Assembly: GCA_018857735.1 (NCBI GenBank)
Contig: JABMCL010002109.1
Span: 1,130,001 to 1,194,000, forward strand
DNA length: 64,000 nt
From: Alviniconcha marisindica
Lineage: Eukaryota; Mollusca; Gastropoda; Provannidae
Direction of reading: 5' to 3'
Position 1 is the stretch's first letter, and each line of letters starts with the position of its first letter. The notes beneath the pieces are model-generated. The model made no database searches. It saw only the letters and a list, made by a program, of their open reading frames with translations, and was not told where the DNA came from. The translations under genes and the position numbers were made by a program. Below are positions 1 to 12,100 of the stretch, piece by piece.

Positions 1-142
1 AAGTTAAAGGGGAACCGAACGAAAGACGCTAGTAATGGGCAGATATTTTCCATGTTGTTTCTGCCTGACTTGGTTGTTCTGTCAATATTTAAACAAAAAA
101 GTACTTTGTTTGGGCAAGGTGGCGGGAGGGGTGTGTGAGGGT

Positions 143-874
<732 letters not shown>

Positions 875-894
875 GCGTCCCCATCCATCCCCAG

Positions 895-1380
895 GGCAAG
901 GACTCGAGAACGCTGGGTCGCAAGCTGCTGCAGCCGCGGAACTCCCGCCTCCACCACACCGAGCACGACTTCCTCAAGCACTACTCGCGGAACCCAGTCG
1001 ACTACAACTACAACACCGAGTTCACCACCTCCTACACCGCGGCCCCCGCCACCACCGCCAACGCCAGCGACAGCGGCCTTTCTTTCGCCCGCCGCTTCCC
1101 CAGAACCAGGCCGGAACCCCCCTCCGGCCCCGTCCCCCTCAGCACCAGCACCACCGCCTGGCTGCCACCCGCTGAAGCCCAAAAGTCCACCTGCCCTTCC
1201 ACCCGGGTGCTCGCCATCAGCCAGCAGCCGTACCCGAAGCACAACAGCTGGAGGTACTCGTACAAAGGTCTGCACAAGGTGTACCCGCCTTACGGCGACC
1301 CCATCAGGCTACCCGCCGTCGACAACGTCTTCAACCGCTACGGGGCTGCTTTCAATACGGCCGCTGGTGCGGAGAGTTAG
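895..1380 (+). CDS. Last coding exon of an unrecognised gene (partial, 5' part outside window)
   Basis: An acceptor (CCATCCATCCCCAG) precedes an open frame of 161 codons ending in TAG at 1378-1380. Composition is unlike the surrounding repeats: GC-rich, with third-position C/G preference, which supports real coding. The protein is rich in Tyr, Pro, Asn, Ser and Thr. A low-complexity Thr/Ala/Pro/Ser middle lies between a basic start (GKDSRTLGRKLL) and a more ordered, aromatic end containing SWRYSYKGLHKVYPPYGD and DNVFNRYGAAF. No membrane segment or signal is visible. Short Tyr/Pro-rich proteins of this kind are common among axonemal microtubule-associated proteins, but that is only a stylistic resemblance. 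I do not recognise the family. Phase 0 at the acceptor is assumed from the frame that stays open. Confidence 0.6.
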   Translation, partial: GKDSRTLGRKLLQPRNSRLHHTEHDFLKHYSRNPVDYNYNTEFTTSYTAAPATTANASDSGLSFARRFPRTRPEPPSGPVPLSTSTTAWLPPAEAQKSTCPSTRVLAISQQPYPKHNSWRYSYKGLHKVYPPYGDPIRLPAVDNVFNRYGAAFNTAAGAES

Positions 1381-1701
1381 TTAGCAGCGCGGTTGTTCTT
1401 TGCTGGGAGAGGATCAAGAGAGTGTTGACGTGTTATGATTATATTATAGCCTCGGACCTTGACTTCCGTCAGTGGGTATGTTAGGGCCTGTAATTGTTCC
1501 GGGTGTGTGATTTTCTCCAGTTCGGTTCCGGCGCTGTGTGCTGTGGATTCACTGATCCAGGTGTGCTGTGCATGGCATGACATGAGACGTTTTGGAGTTG
1601 TTGTGCTCCGTACAATTTATCGGACGTTGTGACTTTGCGTGGCGACTCGATTCGGCTGTTCCAATGAACGTTGCGATTTTTGTTCCCAACCGGATATTGC
1701 A

Positions 1702-2008
1702 ACGTCATCTCCTCGGACATTGTTTCGTAGGGCATTGTCTCCTTGAACCTTGCTTCGTGGGACATTGTCTCCTCGGACTTTGTTTCGTGGGACATTGTCT
1801 CCTCGGATCTTGTTTCGTGGGACATTGTCTCCTCGGACTTTGTTTCGTGGGACATTGTCTCCTCGGATCTTGTTTCGTGGGACATTGTCTCCTCGGACCT
1901 TGTCTCGTGGGACATTGTCTCCTCGGACTTTGTTTCGTGTGACATTGTCTCCTCGGACCTTGTTTCGTCGGACATTGTCTCCTCGGACCTTGTTTCGTGG
2001 GACATCGT
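1702..2008. repeat. 30-bp minisatellite, about ten copies
   Basis: Head-to-tail copies of a 30-base unit of the type GGGACATTGTCTCCTCGGAC plus TTTGTTTCGT. Central copies are nearly identical and edge copies diverged. Because 30 is divisible by 3, several frames on both strands stay open and spell a ten-residue repeat; this is not evidence of a gene. Confidence 0.93.
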
Positions 2009-2690
2009 GAGTTTGTTCATCGAGTCGATGTTGTATCTCTGTCTCACCTGATTGAACTCTGTGGCTTCGTTCCGTCGACAAAGCTACTCCACCGGACTGA
2101 CGCTGTACGTGACTTTGATCCATCGGACATTGTGACTGTGGTCCGCTGGACTCATTGTGGTGCAGTTCCGTCGGGTGTTGTGACTTTGTCACGTCGGACA
2201 TTATTGAGCGCCATCGGACACTGGGCATGACTTTGTTCGACGGGATACTGTGAATGACTTTGTTCCATCGGACATGTGTGACTTTGTTCCGTCATATGTA
2301 AATGTGACTTTGTTTTGTCAGATATTGTGACTTTGTGACTTTTTTCTTTCATATGACTATGACTTCCTTCTTGACTATGATTTCATTCCGTCAGATGTTG
2401 CCACTTTGTTCCGTCGAATATTGAGACGTGACTGTGTTCCATTGGACGTTGTGACTTTGTTCCTTCAGATGACCATAACTTTGTTCCATCGAACGTTGTG
2501 GCTTGTTCCGTCAGATGTTGCGACTTCAGTGGTTCCGTCGAACATTATAACATCGATCGTTGTGGCTTTGTTCCGTCAGACATTGAGACTTTGCTCCATT
2601 GGACATTGTGACTTTCTTTGGCCGTGGACACTATGCGTCACTTTGTTTCATCGGACATTGTAAGTTTGTTCAGTTGGACATTGTGACCAC
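2009..2690. repeat. Diverged tandem repeats related to the 30-bp unit
   Basis: The stretch keeps returning to variants of GACTTTGTTCCGTCGGACAT and TGTGACTTTGTTCC at irregular spacing. It looks like an old, decayed extension of the adjacent minisatellite. No gene is supported here. Confidence 0.7.
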
Positions 2691-5224
2691 AGTACAACTT
2701 ACTGACAGTTTCGTTACTTCGTTTGTCTCCGCTCTTTTAATGCTGCTTACTAGATGAGGCAACATGACGGAGCAGTCAATATTGCTCAGTATGTGCAAAT
2801 GACTTTCGCCGCATATTTATAATGATAATAGCGATGTTTTGGTGGTCATTTCGCTTCTTTTTTCCTTTCTTCTTCTTCTTCTTCTTTTGTATTTTTTTTT
2901 TTTTTTTAACGGTGGCTGTATCATGCACAGTCAACGCTGGTCCCACACATCGCTGAAAAGAGAACAGGACCGCAGTCATCCTTTGACAAATACCCACATT
3001 GGCAGAGACTGCAAATGCAAACAAGGTGTAACTCACACTCCGAGCATCGCTTTCAGGCACCTTCCTCCAAGGAAGGATGTCGTAAACTAGTGCTTGGAGT
3101 TTGGGTGTAACCAAGTAGTTTTTTGTTTGTTTGTTTTTGCGTCTTTCTTCTTTCTTTCTTTTCTTCTTTCTTTTTTTCTTCTTTTTTGTGTGAGGGGAGG
3201 TACTTGGTACTTATTGATTAGTCATATCCGTCACGATGCTGAATTTAGTTTCTTTGTGGAAGTATAGCAACTGGAGTAAGGGGACTTTAACGTCAGTATC
3301 GCAAAACTGTGAGTAACACTGAGACAGCGATTAGCCAATCAACGTGCGCAGACCACACACACACACATCACTCTTTTGACCGCCATTTTCCTCCGACACC
3401 GAGTTTCGCAGTTCATCATTTCCTTTCGGTGAATGCTCGCCGCTCCTCGTTAGAGGAGTTAGGATGATCGTACACGAGTGACTGAGAGAGGACAACATTT
3501 CGGTAATTAAATCTTTCAAACACGTGTACGTGTGCCGCCAGACTTTTCAATGTCGGACCTTACGACAATGCCGGACGTACGTCTCTCTCTCTTTCTCTCT
3601 CTCATGGGCGAGGGCTGGACGTAAAAAGACATCGAGTCTTCTCCACCACTACCCTCGTAAAATAAAATGTATTCATTCATTCATTCATTCTCTCTCGGTG
3701 ACACTTTTTCATTCAGTTTGTTGTGTTGGAGTTGGTCTGCACCTCTTTGGAAATTTCCCGGCGGTTTGATTGAACGTGTGGCATTATCACAATCATAATC
3801 ATACAGCTGATTCTTCTCGGAGTTACACAACACGTTAAATTTATGTCCGGCGTCAGTTTACAAAAGGGGTCGCTGTCTGAATGAAAGTCCGCTGAGGAGA
3901 GATCGAGAGGCGGGAGATGGAGCTGGACTCTCACAGCTGGATGTATTAATTGTCATGTTGCCGAGTTGTTTCTCAGCAGCTGATCCTTCGGACTCTGTCA
4001 TTGTGACTCGATCTGTTCCGCACAGCTGTTGAAAGAGCAAGTTGCGGAGTACACAAGCTGCATAGTTCAGGAGCTGTGTGAGAGTCGAGGTGGCCGTCCT
4101 GAGCTGTCCGCCCTAACGAGCCTTCTGGTTTCCGTGGACGTAAAGAATTATTGAACCGTGCTTCGGCATTGGTCACAACTTGTCCCTAATATGTCAACTG
4201 ACATCTCAGTGAGGACTGGACATTAAGCATCACTTCAACATCATCATCATACACAGGCTGCTTCGCGGCACTGGCGGGGTTCCCACCTCCTTAACGTTTA
4301 TTGCTTTGGTGGTGACTGACGGTCTCTTCGGATCGGAGCGCAGGGACGAGCTATTCATAAGTACCCGAGAGGTCCAGAGAGGGTTTAAACAAGTCGAACG
4401 CAGGACAATGAATGGGTTTAATAAGTAACCAGATTAACTTTAGTCCGTCCAAGGTCTGGCCTTTTTTTTTATCGTTATTACGAACCTTTTAACATTTTCG
4501 GCCATGTTGAAACCATCATCATCCGACGAGTCTGTGATATTTTCTTCTTCTTTTTTGCCGTGGGTCGGGGTGGGGTGGGGGGAGATGGAGAGAGAGAGAC
4601 TTGATTTTGTTATTATCAGCTGCATAGCACAGACAAAAATTGCCAGTGCATGAGACTTTTTTCTCTCTTTATTTTAAGCACAGTGCGGTCTTTTGCGTAT
4701 ATATACGTTTTTGTCTGTACATGTAAAGATATTGCATGTGTATTACAAACTTGACCAGTATTATGTTCAACATTAAATTTTAGCAGTTTTTATAGTAAAT
4801 TATTTTCTGAGAAAAAGAACCAAAAACGTTTGCCTTTTTTTGTATGCGTGTGTGCGCGCGTGCGTGCTGTGTGTGTGTGTGTGTGTGTTTTAGCCCCTTA
4901 CATAGTGCTATTCTCTGCTCTCGAGCATACCCTTGCGCTGTTGACGCATGCGATTCAGATTTACTATAGCCACCCACAAGCTTTCGATCTGGCCGTCATG
5001 TGGTACTGTGTTGACATGTGGAGTGCACGATGCTCCGAGTCTGCATCCAGTATTCAAATCAATGCAGTCTGTTTCATTTGACTGCAGCCGATACCTCTCA
5101 TCATCAGTAAACGTGTGATTTCTCTTAATTTGAAGGTTTTGTCCAGAACCCACCAGTCTTTCGCTCTGTTGTCATGATTCAGCTCGTGTGCACTGGTAAA
5201 CATGGCGTTCCACACCTCAGGCTT
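2691..5224. other. Intergenic, no gene seen
   Basis: About 2.5 kb without a supportable coding exon. It holds pyrimidine-rich runs near 2860-2910 and 3120-3190, a short CT run near 3580-3604, an ATTC repeat near 3665-3690 and a short GT run near 4865-4888. Open frames are short and show no family resemblance. Confidence 0.5.
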
Positions 5225-5408
5225 TTCGCGCAGTACATTACAAATAGGTGACGTGTAAGAATACTATAAATATGTGACGGGGAAGAATACTATGCATATG
5301 GGACGTGGAAGATATAACAAATAAGTGACGTGGAAGATACTATACATATTTGACGGGGAGGAATGCTATGAATATGTGACGTAGAAGAATACTATAAATA
5401 TGTGATGT
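5225..5408. repeat. About 27-bp tandem repeat, diverged
   Basis: Six or so imperfect copies of a unit of the type AAGAATACTATAAATATGTG followed by ACGGGG or ACGTGG. Confidence 0.8.
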
Positions 5409-5482
5409 TCTGATTGGCTCAAGCTGCTCGGGTGATTGGCAGCCCGGAATTCTCTATCCCGTCAACTGAACAATGATAGTGT

Positions 5483-5484
<2 letters not shown>

Positions 5485-5534
<50 letters not shown>
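5485..5534. repeat. CA microsatellite
   Basis: A clean run of about 25 AC dinucleotides. The sequence from 5535 to about 6010 is AT-rich and contains no gene I can support. Confidence 0.97.
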
Positions 5535-5537
<3 letters not shown>

Positions 5538-6113
5538 TAAGATTTCAAGATTTTAATAGTCATGCACTTTCTCAAACGGCAAAAAAGCAAAATGAATCCA
5601 TTCAAGTGAGAGATAAAGTAATTATGAAGAAACGCTCGACAACTGATTCACATTCAACTTCTAGATTAATCGAGGATACAGATATAATTATTTAGAATTT
5701 ACCGGTATTTATTGTTAAGACCACCCTAAAATCAAGCAAACGTAACCTTTAAAAAAAGGTGGTCCTTGGTCGGTGAGTCATTAGTGTGGAAATATGGAGG
5801 GCAATGTTTAAGAAAAAAAGATTTTTTTAAAAGGGAAAATCAATATGGAAAAGAAGAAAAAAAGAAGAGGGTAGCCCTTCATTAACGTAAAAGTCCAAGG
5901 TTTTTAAGTATGCAAAATGACCATCGAAATGATTGACAAATGAGTCACTAGTTTCAGATTTAATGAAATAAAAATAAAATTAATTGGGTTTTTAATCGAT
6001 TTTATTTTCAGTAGGCTTTCCCGGAAGTGACGTCAGTCTGGGGAGTCAGTGCGGTTGCCATCTTAGATTCTTCAGTAAAATGTGTATGCGTGTGGTCGAC
6101 AAAAAAGTTAACT

Positions 6114-6400
6114 ATGCCGGCCTACTGTGTTGCCGCGAACTCTAACAATTCGCAGACGACCCCAGCTGTAACAATGCACGAGCTCCCGCGCAATCGACCC
6201 GCAGTGAGGTGAAAGTGGATTAAATTTATACAATTCAAACGAGCTGACTTTCTTGCTGCGCCGCATCACGCCCATTTGTGTAGCGAGCACTTCAGTGAGT
6301 GCGATTTCGCAAACCCCATGGAATACCGCATGGGGCTTGCTTCGAAGCTGACACGATGTTCCGGTACTCTTTCAAAATCCTGCCTGACAGGCTCAAACTG
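6114..6400 (+). pseudogene. Broken THAP-domain sequence
   Basis: From ATG at 6114 the frame reads MPAYCVAANSNN, then HELPRNRP, a TGA at 6210-6212, then KWIKFIQFKRADFLAAP, then LCSEHFSECDF. This order matches a THAP zinc finger: N-terminal Cys pair, conserved Trp, then Cys-x2-His followed by Phe. Three lesions are visible. The second Cys of the first pair is replaced, a stop codon interrupts the domain, and the C-terminal box that usually reads like AVPTLF appears only in another frame near 6355-6390 (DVPVLFQNPA). THAP domains occur in host regulators and in P-element-type transposases; no transposase core is visible. A similar GGGGAGTC-containing stretch lies in opposite orientation on either side (about 6028-6060 and 6475-6500), so a non-autonomous transposon origin is possible. 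Confidence 0.72.
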
Positions 6401-7106
6401 ATACGGCTGTATCCTTGTGGGTCTCTCGGGCAAAGTATCAGTTTCGTCTTCGGAGCTCGAGTTGGCCATTTTGTAGCGACTCCCCAGAGTGACGTAGTAG
6501 GCATATGGTCACGTGATTTGGGCGTCATGGCGACGCTTTCGGTACGACAGAAAATGCATTTTTTCGTGCATTTATAACCCTCAGATCACAGTTTCACCTA
6601 CATCATCGTTCTCAGCGAGCTTTAACGGAAATCGTGTCAAAAATCACCCCTAACCTTGGACTTGTCCTTTAAAAAAATATTTTAAAAAAGAAAATGTATA
6701 AAAAATCACAAATCCAAGATGCAGCCAATGTTCCCGTTTTCAGATCATGGCCATGAACTACGTGGCCACCTTAACACTTGACTGCAGCACTGATGTCTGA
6801 TACAGATCTTCTTACATCAGCGTGAATGGTTTGTAAACTGGTAACAACTCCCGGCTGTTAGTGTTTTCGCCCCGACAGCTGACACGACCTACACGTTTCA
6901 CAAGGTGTTAAGAAACTCATTCCTTCTGCAAGCATTTGCCAGGTCTGTATGGACTCTACTTTGTTCCGGTGGGGAGCTGTGGCGTGGTGGTGGGTAGGTC
7001 CCAACCCCCCACAGGCAATGGGGTGGGTGGGTCCCACATGCAATGCAATATGGGTCACTGCCTGGATTGGATGGGTCAAATGCACGATGGTACACTGCCC
7101 CGAGTC

Positions 7107-7280
7107 CCATGCAATATGGGTCACTGCCTGCCATGCAATTCTGGGTCACTCCCTGCCATGCTATTCTGGGTCACTGCCTGCCATGCTATTCTGGGTCACT
7201 CCCTGCCATGCTATTCTGGGTCACTGCCTCCCATGCTATTCTGGGTCACTGCCTCCCATGCTATTCTGGGTCACTACCTG
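7107..7280. repeat. 25-bp minisatellite, seven copies
   Basis: Seven adjacent copies of a 25-base unit beginning CCATGCTATTCTGGGTCACT, with G/C and G/A changes at two positions. Two looser copies lie upstream near 7037-7065. Confidence 0.95.
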
Positions 7281-7394
7281 TTGGGAAAACCAGCTTTGTA
7301 ACAGCCGCATTAATCAGCCAACCAATGAATTCCCAACTGCGAATGGAATTTAGATTTTCTTCTTCTTTGACGTACTTAAAGAATGAAAGCACGT

Positions 7395-7606
7395 TTGTCC
7401 GCAGCGCACTGGGGGACTCCAAGTCTGACGTCTCTCTGAGACTCTCATCCAAAGGTCTAGACACTCAGCCCACCACACTGAAAACCGTGCAAGGAGGTGA
7501 AGTTTACTCAATGAGCTGAAGTTTACTCAATGAGCTGGGATTTGAACCTGCAAAGCTTAGACAAAAAGTCCAGCGCCTTTACTGGTCCAGTGCTTTACCA
7601 CTTAGC
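7395..7606 (-). mobile_element. tRNA-derived SINE-like element
   Basis: On the minus strand, starting near 7606, the sequence GTGGCTAAGTGGTAAAGCAC resembles a tRNA D-arm/A-box. About 50 bases later GGTTCAAATCC is a textbook B-box of an internal RNA polymerase III promoter. The arms do not fold into an intact tRNA, and the sequence continues past the tRNA-like head without a TTTT stop. This fits a SINE rather than a tRNA gene. The lower boundary is approximate. Confidence 0.65.
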
Positions 7607-7610
7607 CACA

Positions 7611-8510
7611 CCCCACCCTTGGGGCTGTCAGAACTTATTTCCCCTTCAAGTTTTCTTGGTTTGGGGGGTGGTGGGGGGGGGGTCAAATGCCTGTTCTCTG
7701 CACTCCCAGTTTTCTCACAACTGGAGCAGCAATGCTCAAAGCAACAATGCATGCATGCATGTACACACAATCACCTTCTGAAGCAACAGCCAGGAAGATT
7801 TTACAGAAGTGCAGCACATTAATTATTATGCACGGAAGTACAGAGCAATTACAATGTATTTTCACAATGCGTCGCCACAATCACTTTTCACCGGTTCAGG
7901 CAGACCTGACAGTTTTGCTGTGCGTTATGCACCAACACGCTCTCTAGTCTTTAAAAAAAAGAAGTCGTTTGTACATGCATGTTCACTTTTTCACGTACAC
8001 ACACACACCTTCAAGTCTTTGTGGGGACACATAATGAAATAAATGCATCAGTGATATGTAGAAGAGTGACTGGAAAAAGTGTCAAAGGGTCAGAGAGTAA
8101 ATCTTGTAGCCTTGAAGGGTGCCACCCCACACTCGTCATTCACAGTGCAACCAATCAGTCCACAAGGATCTGTCGCTATTCTGTACAATGACTGTCTAAA
8201 CATCTAATGTGGTCATGTGAGGGAAGAAGATGATGTTTGTAATTGAGTCATATTCAAAACCACAGCCAACAACTTGAGATTCCCGAAACACACATCTGGC
8301 AGCATTATTTTGGGGGGGGCCTTGCCCCTCCCCTTTGACATTACCAGATGGGTATGCAATATGTAAAAAAAGGTGTGTGTCTGTGTGTGTGTGTCCTCTG
8401 TGTGCATGTGCATGAGTGTATGCAAGGGCGCCGGCGCAGGGGGCGGGGATGTAGAAAGAGGAGGAGGAAAGACGTTTCTTCAGCTCTGAAGCGCTTCATT
8501 GTGAAAGCAG
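7611..8510. other. Spacer downstream of MAEA, no gene seen
   Basis: Short G-runs (near 7663-7681 and 8312-8319) and a short GT run near 8371-8393, otherwise unremarkable sequence. Confidence 0.5.
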
Positions 8511-8513
8511 ACA

Positions 8514-8519
8514 TTTATT
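8514..8519 (-). terminator. Candidate polyadenylation signal of MAEA
   Basis: AATAAA on the minus strand, about 590 bases past the MAEA stop codon. The intervening 8520-9105 would be 3' UTR. Other signals further out cannot be excluded. Confidence 0.35.
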
Positions 8520-9105
8520 TCAGTGTTGTTTGATTCATGACATAATGTACGTTCATTATCACCATTCAAAATTCATCGCTGGTAAAGCAAGTGATGTACA
8601 TACGCACACAGATATGTATACACCAATTGTCAAGACAAAATATCTGGATGTGCCTTGAACTTGTTTTCTTTTTCACACTAAACGGTTCATTTCAGCAAAT
8701 TGTAGGACATAAACAGATGCATTCCATTTTTCATGGCAGCCAAAGCAAGGGAGGTAAATAACAAAACAAATCTTTAATGTCACAGGGAAACTATTCAAGA
8801 ATTTGAGGAAAGCAAAACCAGACCACAAAGTAGAACCATTGTCTAGGCATTGTAACATTTGCTCAGCCATACAAGCACCAAAACTGCACACATACAAGTA
8901 GCTCAATGGCCAAGCACCATGACTCGAGACTGACTCAAAGAGAAGAAGGCTGCCCTCTCTCTTGCTCTTTTGATCATAATGTGTCTTAGGTAAATTCAAG
9001 CTCTAAAGAAGAAAGAAAAAAAGGATTCCATTGTACTCAAGTGGTCATGGGCAGGGATGTTTTTAATTTTTTCTCTCGTAGGGTCAGTATTTGCTGAGAG
9101 CATTT

Positions 9106-12100
9106 TTACATGACAAAAACCTTCTCGGCCTCATCCAGTGTGTAAATCTCCTTGGTTCTGGGACACACCACTCGATTGTCGTTATCAGCAGCCATCTTGG
9201 TCAGTGCCTGCAGGCAAACAGGAACAGAGATAAATCACTGAGAGATAAGCCACTCCTGTCAGATTTTGTTATGCTTACTGCACGAACAAACAGATTTAGT
9301 TACATCTGCTGAATGAACAGACAGGTTTAGTTACATTTACTGCAGGAACAAACGGATTTTGTTATGTTAACTGCAGGAACAGATTTAGTCATGTTTACTG
9401 CACGAACAGATTTAGTTATGTTTACTGCAGGAACAGATTTAGTCATGTTTACTGCACGAACAATCAGATTTAGTTGTTTACTGTATGAACAAACAGATTT
9501 AGTTATGTTTACAGCATGAACAGATTTAGTTATGTTTACTGTGCGAACAGATTTCGTCATGTTTACAGTATAAACAAACAGATTCAGTTATGTTTACTGC
9601 ATGAACAAACACCACATTCTCCTCACCCAACTGTGGTGGGGCCCCCATAAGACAGACTGCTTGAGGCTAGCTACCAAGGCCATGTTCTGTGAACCACGCT
9701 GACCTCACAGAAACCACACCCTCCTCTCCCCCTGGTCACACTAATTCATGTAATTTCACCACTGACAACAAGTTTTACCACAGCAAAATCTACTGACTAC
9801 TGTCAGTGGGTGCAAACGAATGCACCTATTCTTTCTTTGCAGCAACACAACACCTCTTACTCTCTCCATTGCTTCACGCACACAAAGTATGTACACGCGG
9901 AGTTCAAACTTTGCACGGAAATCAGATCCTCTGCTTCCACCCCCCAACTCACACAGTCTGCGATGACATCGCCCTGATAATAACTGCACAGGTTGACTGG
10001 GCGTAAAATGCCAACTTACTTACTGCGATGAAAAATATACACCCCACTCTTATCTCGCAGAAAGCACGTGCTCTGCCCAAGCACTACTACTCACGCTGAG
10101 TCCATATATGTTTCCATTGGGAAGCATCATAGGGGGGTTGTGCTCGTTCAGGGAGTGCCCACTGATGGTGCAGATGAGTCGGGAGTTGGCGCAGTGCGCG
10201 TAGGGCAGAGGGTGAGCAAGGTCGTTCAAGTGTCGACTGCACACTGGGCAGTTGCTGTTGCGCTGAACAGGGTCCTCTTTGTAACAGTGACTGGAGCAAA
10301 GGTTAAGGAACGTGCGGTGAATAGGGGGAGAGAAAAAGGAATGGGGAGGAAAAAAAAGTAAACCGGAGTAAATTTGATACCCAAGACTGGCAAGACTGTT
10401 AGTTGCCGTCATTGTCACTGAGAAGCTTCTGACATTCAGGCTCATCATAAATGAGCAAACTTCCAAGACCACATTTGCTTGCTGTTTAGGGTGACGATAT
10501 AACAGCATTTCTCCAAACCCAATTTTTGATTGATGTTTAGGGTGACAATATAACGGCAGTTCTCCAAGGGACCAAGACCAATTTCGGCTTGATGTTTTGG
10601 GTGATCCTAGAATCAAAAGAGCAGTCTTTTACAACCACGTTTGCTTGGGTTTTTTCGCGTGCTCCTGGAAGAGGGGTTTCACTGCACGCAGACAAAGCAA
10701 TGAACCACAGTCTACTGAAAGAAGGCAGAAAGGATACGGAGTCTTGAGAGAAGACAGTCCAGCCTGCAGGGCAGCAGTGAAGACGGTGCTGTTGAGCTGA
10801 TGCAGCCGGAAGTTCTCCTGGCGAAACTGCTGCACCAAGTCATCCCAACGAGCCTCCGAAAAAAAGGACTGTGGCAAAAGACATGCATATATATATATAT
10901 ATACTTATTACCATAGCTACAGCATCTGTTATAATTCAGCACCATCAAAAAAATGTCAGGCAAGAACAAGATCCTTTGTTTTTTTCTTCTTCAGTAAATC
11001 AGTTCTGGCTTCCAGCTCTGGTTAATGATTTGCAATAGAGGCAATACAGCAGGGGTAATCTCAGCATTTTAAAGTTGATGATAAATGATTTGTTTGCTCC
11101 ACAATGCCATATAAACAACAACAACAACAAAAAACAGCGCTTTTATGAAATGTGCAATGATTTCAGTGACAACTGCTAATCAGGTTTGTACTCGGTCCCT
11201 TTGCCTTTGTAGCATGTGTGCTGAAAGTGTGCGCATAAAAATATGCAAAGTGAGGAACTAAACACATCCCATAATGTCAAGCAAGGGAGATAATATTTCA
11301 AGTGTAAAATATGGGACACATTCTGGCCAAGAAACATTAAATTCTCACCTGGTGGAAAACAAAACAAAAATGAGATTCCCCCCTCCCCTTCTCCCCCCAG
11401 TCTCTCTGAATACTGTACATATACATGACTTAGTGCCAAAAGGTGTGCATGAAAACAGGACAAAGGGGTAGAAAATAAAGTTGATGATACATTGAAACTA
11501 GTTATGTTTTTAGAATGTGCACATTGCTAGGAAAGATTTCTTAAAAGCAAAAGATAAAAACTTGTGCGCTTTGGGAGATATTTGCTGATAAAGGTCATAA
11601 AAGGCCGCATGTTGTACATCAGATATTACAACATGCATAGTTCATTGCGTCTTCAGTTTTACACAAGTATGCACAAAATCAAGTCACACTGTTAGTGCAC
11701 ATCTCCCCTACTATGTTTGTGCCAAATTTTGTACACTCATATAATTTAACACATGATTGTGACATGTTGATTGTTGTAATACCTGATGGGCGACATAAAC
11801 CCATAACTCTTTTTTTTTTTTTTTTTTATATAACAAGTAACATAACCTTTCATGCAATATACTATCATCAGCCATACAAGTGCATGCAAAAACACAGTGA
11901 GAAGATTTTTTCTCAGTTTGCATTTAATAACAAGTCATAAAAATTAAATGAAACAAAATTCTGTATTACATCAGTATTACAACAAAATAACATTTCCCCA
12001 ACTTTTAGCATAGAAAACATTCTGTTTTGATCTACAGTCTAACAAAAACAAATCAGAATGATCTGATTTTATCAAGGTAATTTACATTAACAATTAAGTC

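Noticed and set aside
1481..2228. Long minus- and plus-strand frames with a ten-residue repeat (SHETRSEETM type)
   Set aside because: The 30-bp unit is divisible by three, so any frame without a stop in one unit stays open. No splice, start or composition evidence of a gene.
7530..7610. Possible tRNA gene on the minus strand
   Set aside because: A- and B-box-like strings are present, but no cloverleaf with paired acceptor ends can be drawn; treated as a SINE-like element.
7107..9612. Regular short repeats that might suggest a CRISPR array
   Set aside because: Units are directly adjacent without unique spacers, and the genes are intron-bearing animal genes; these are minisatellites.
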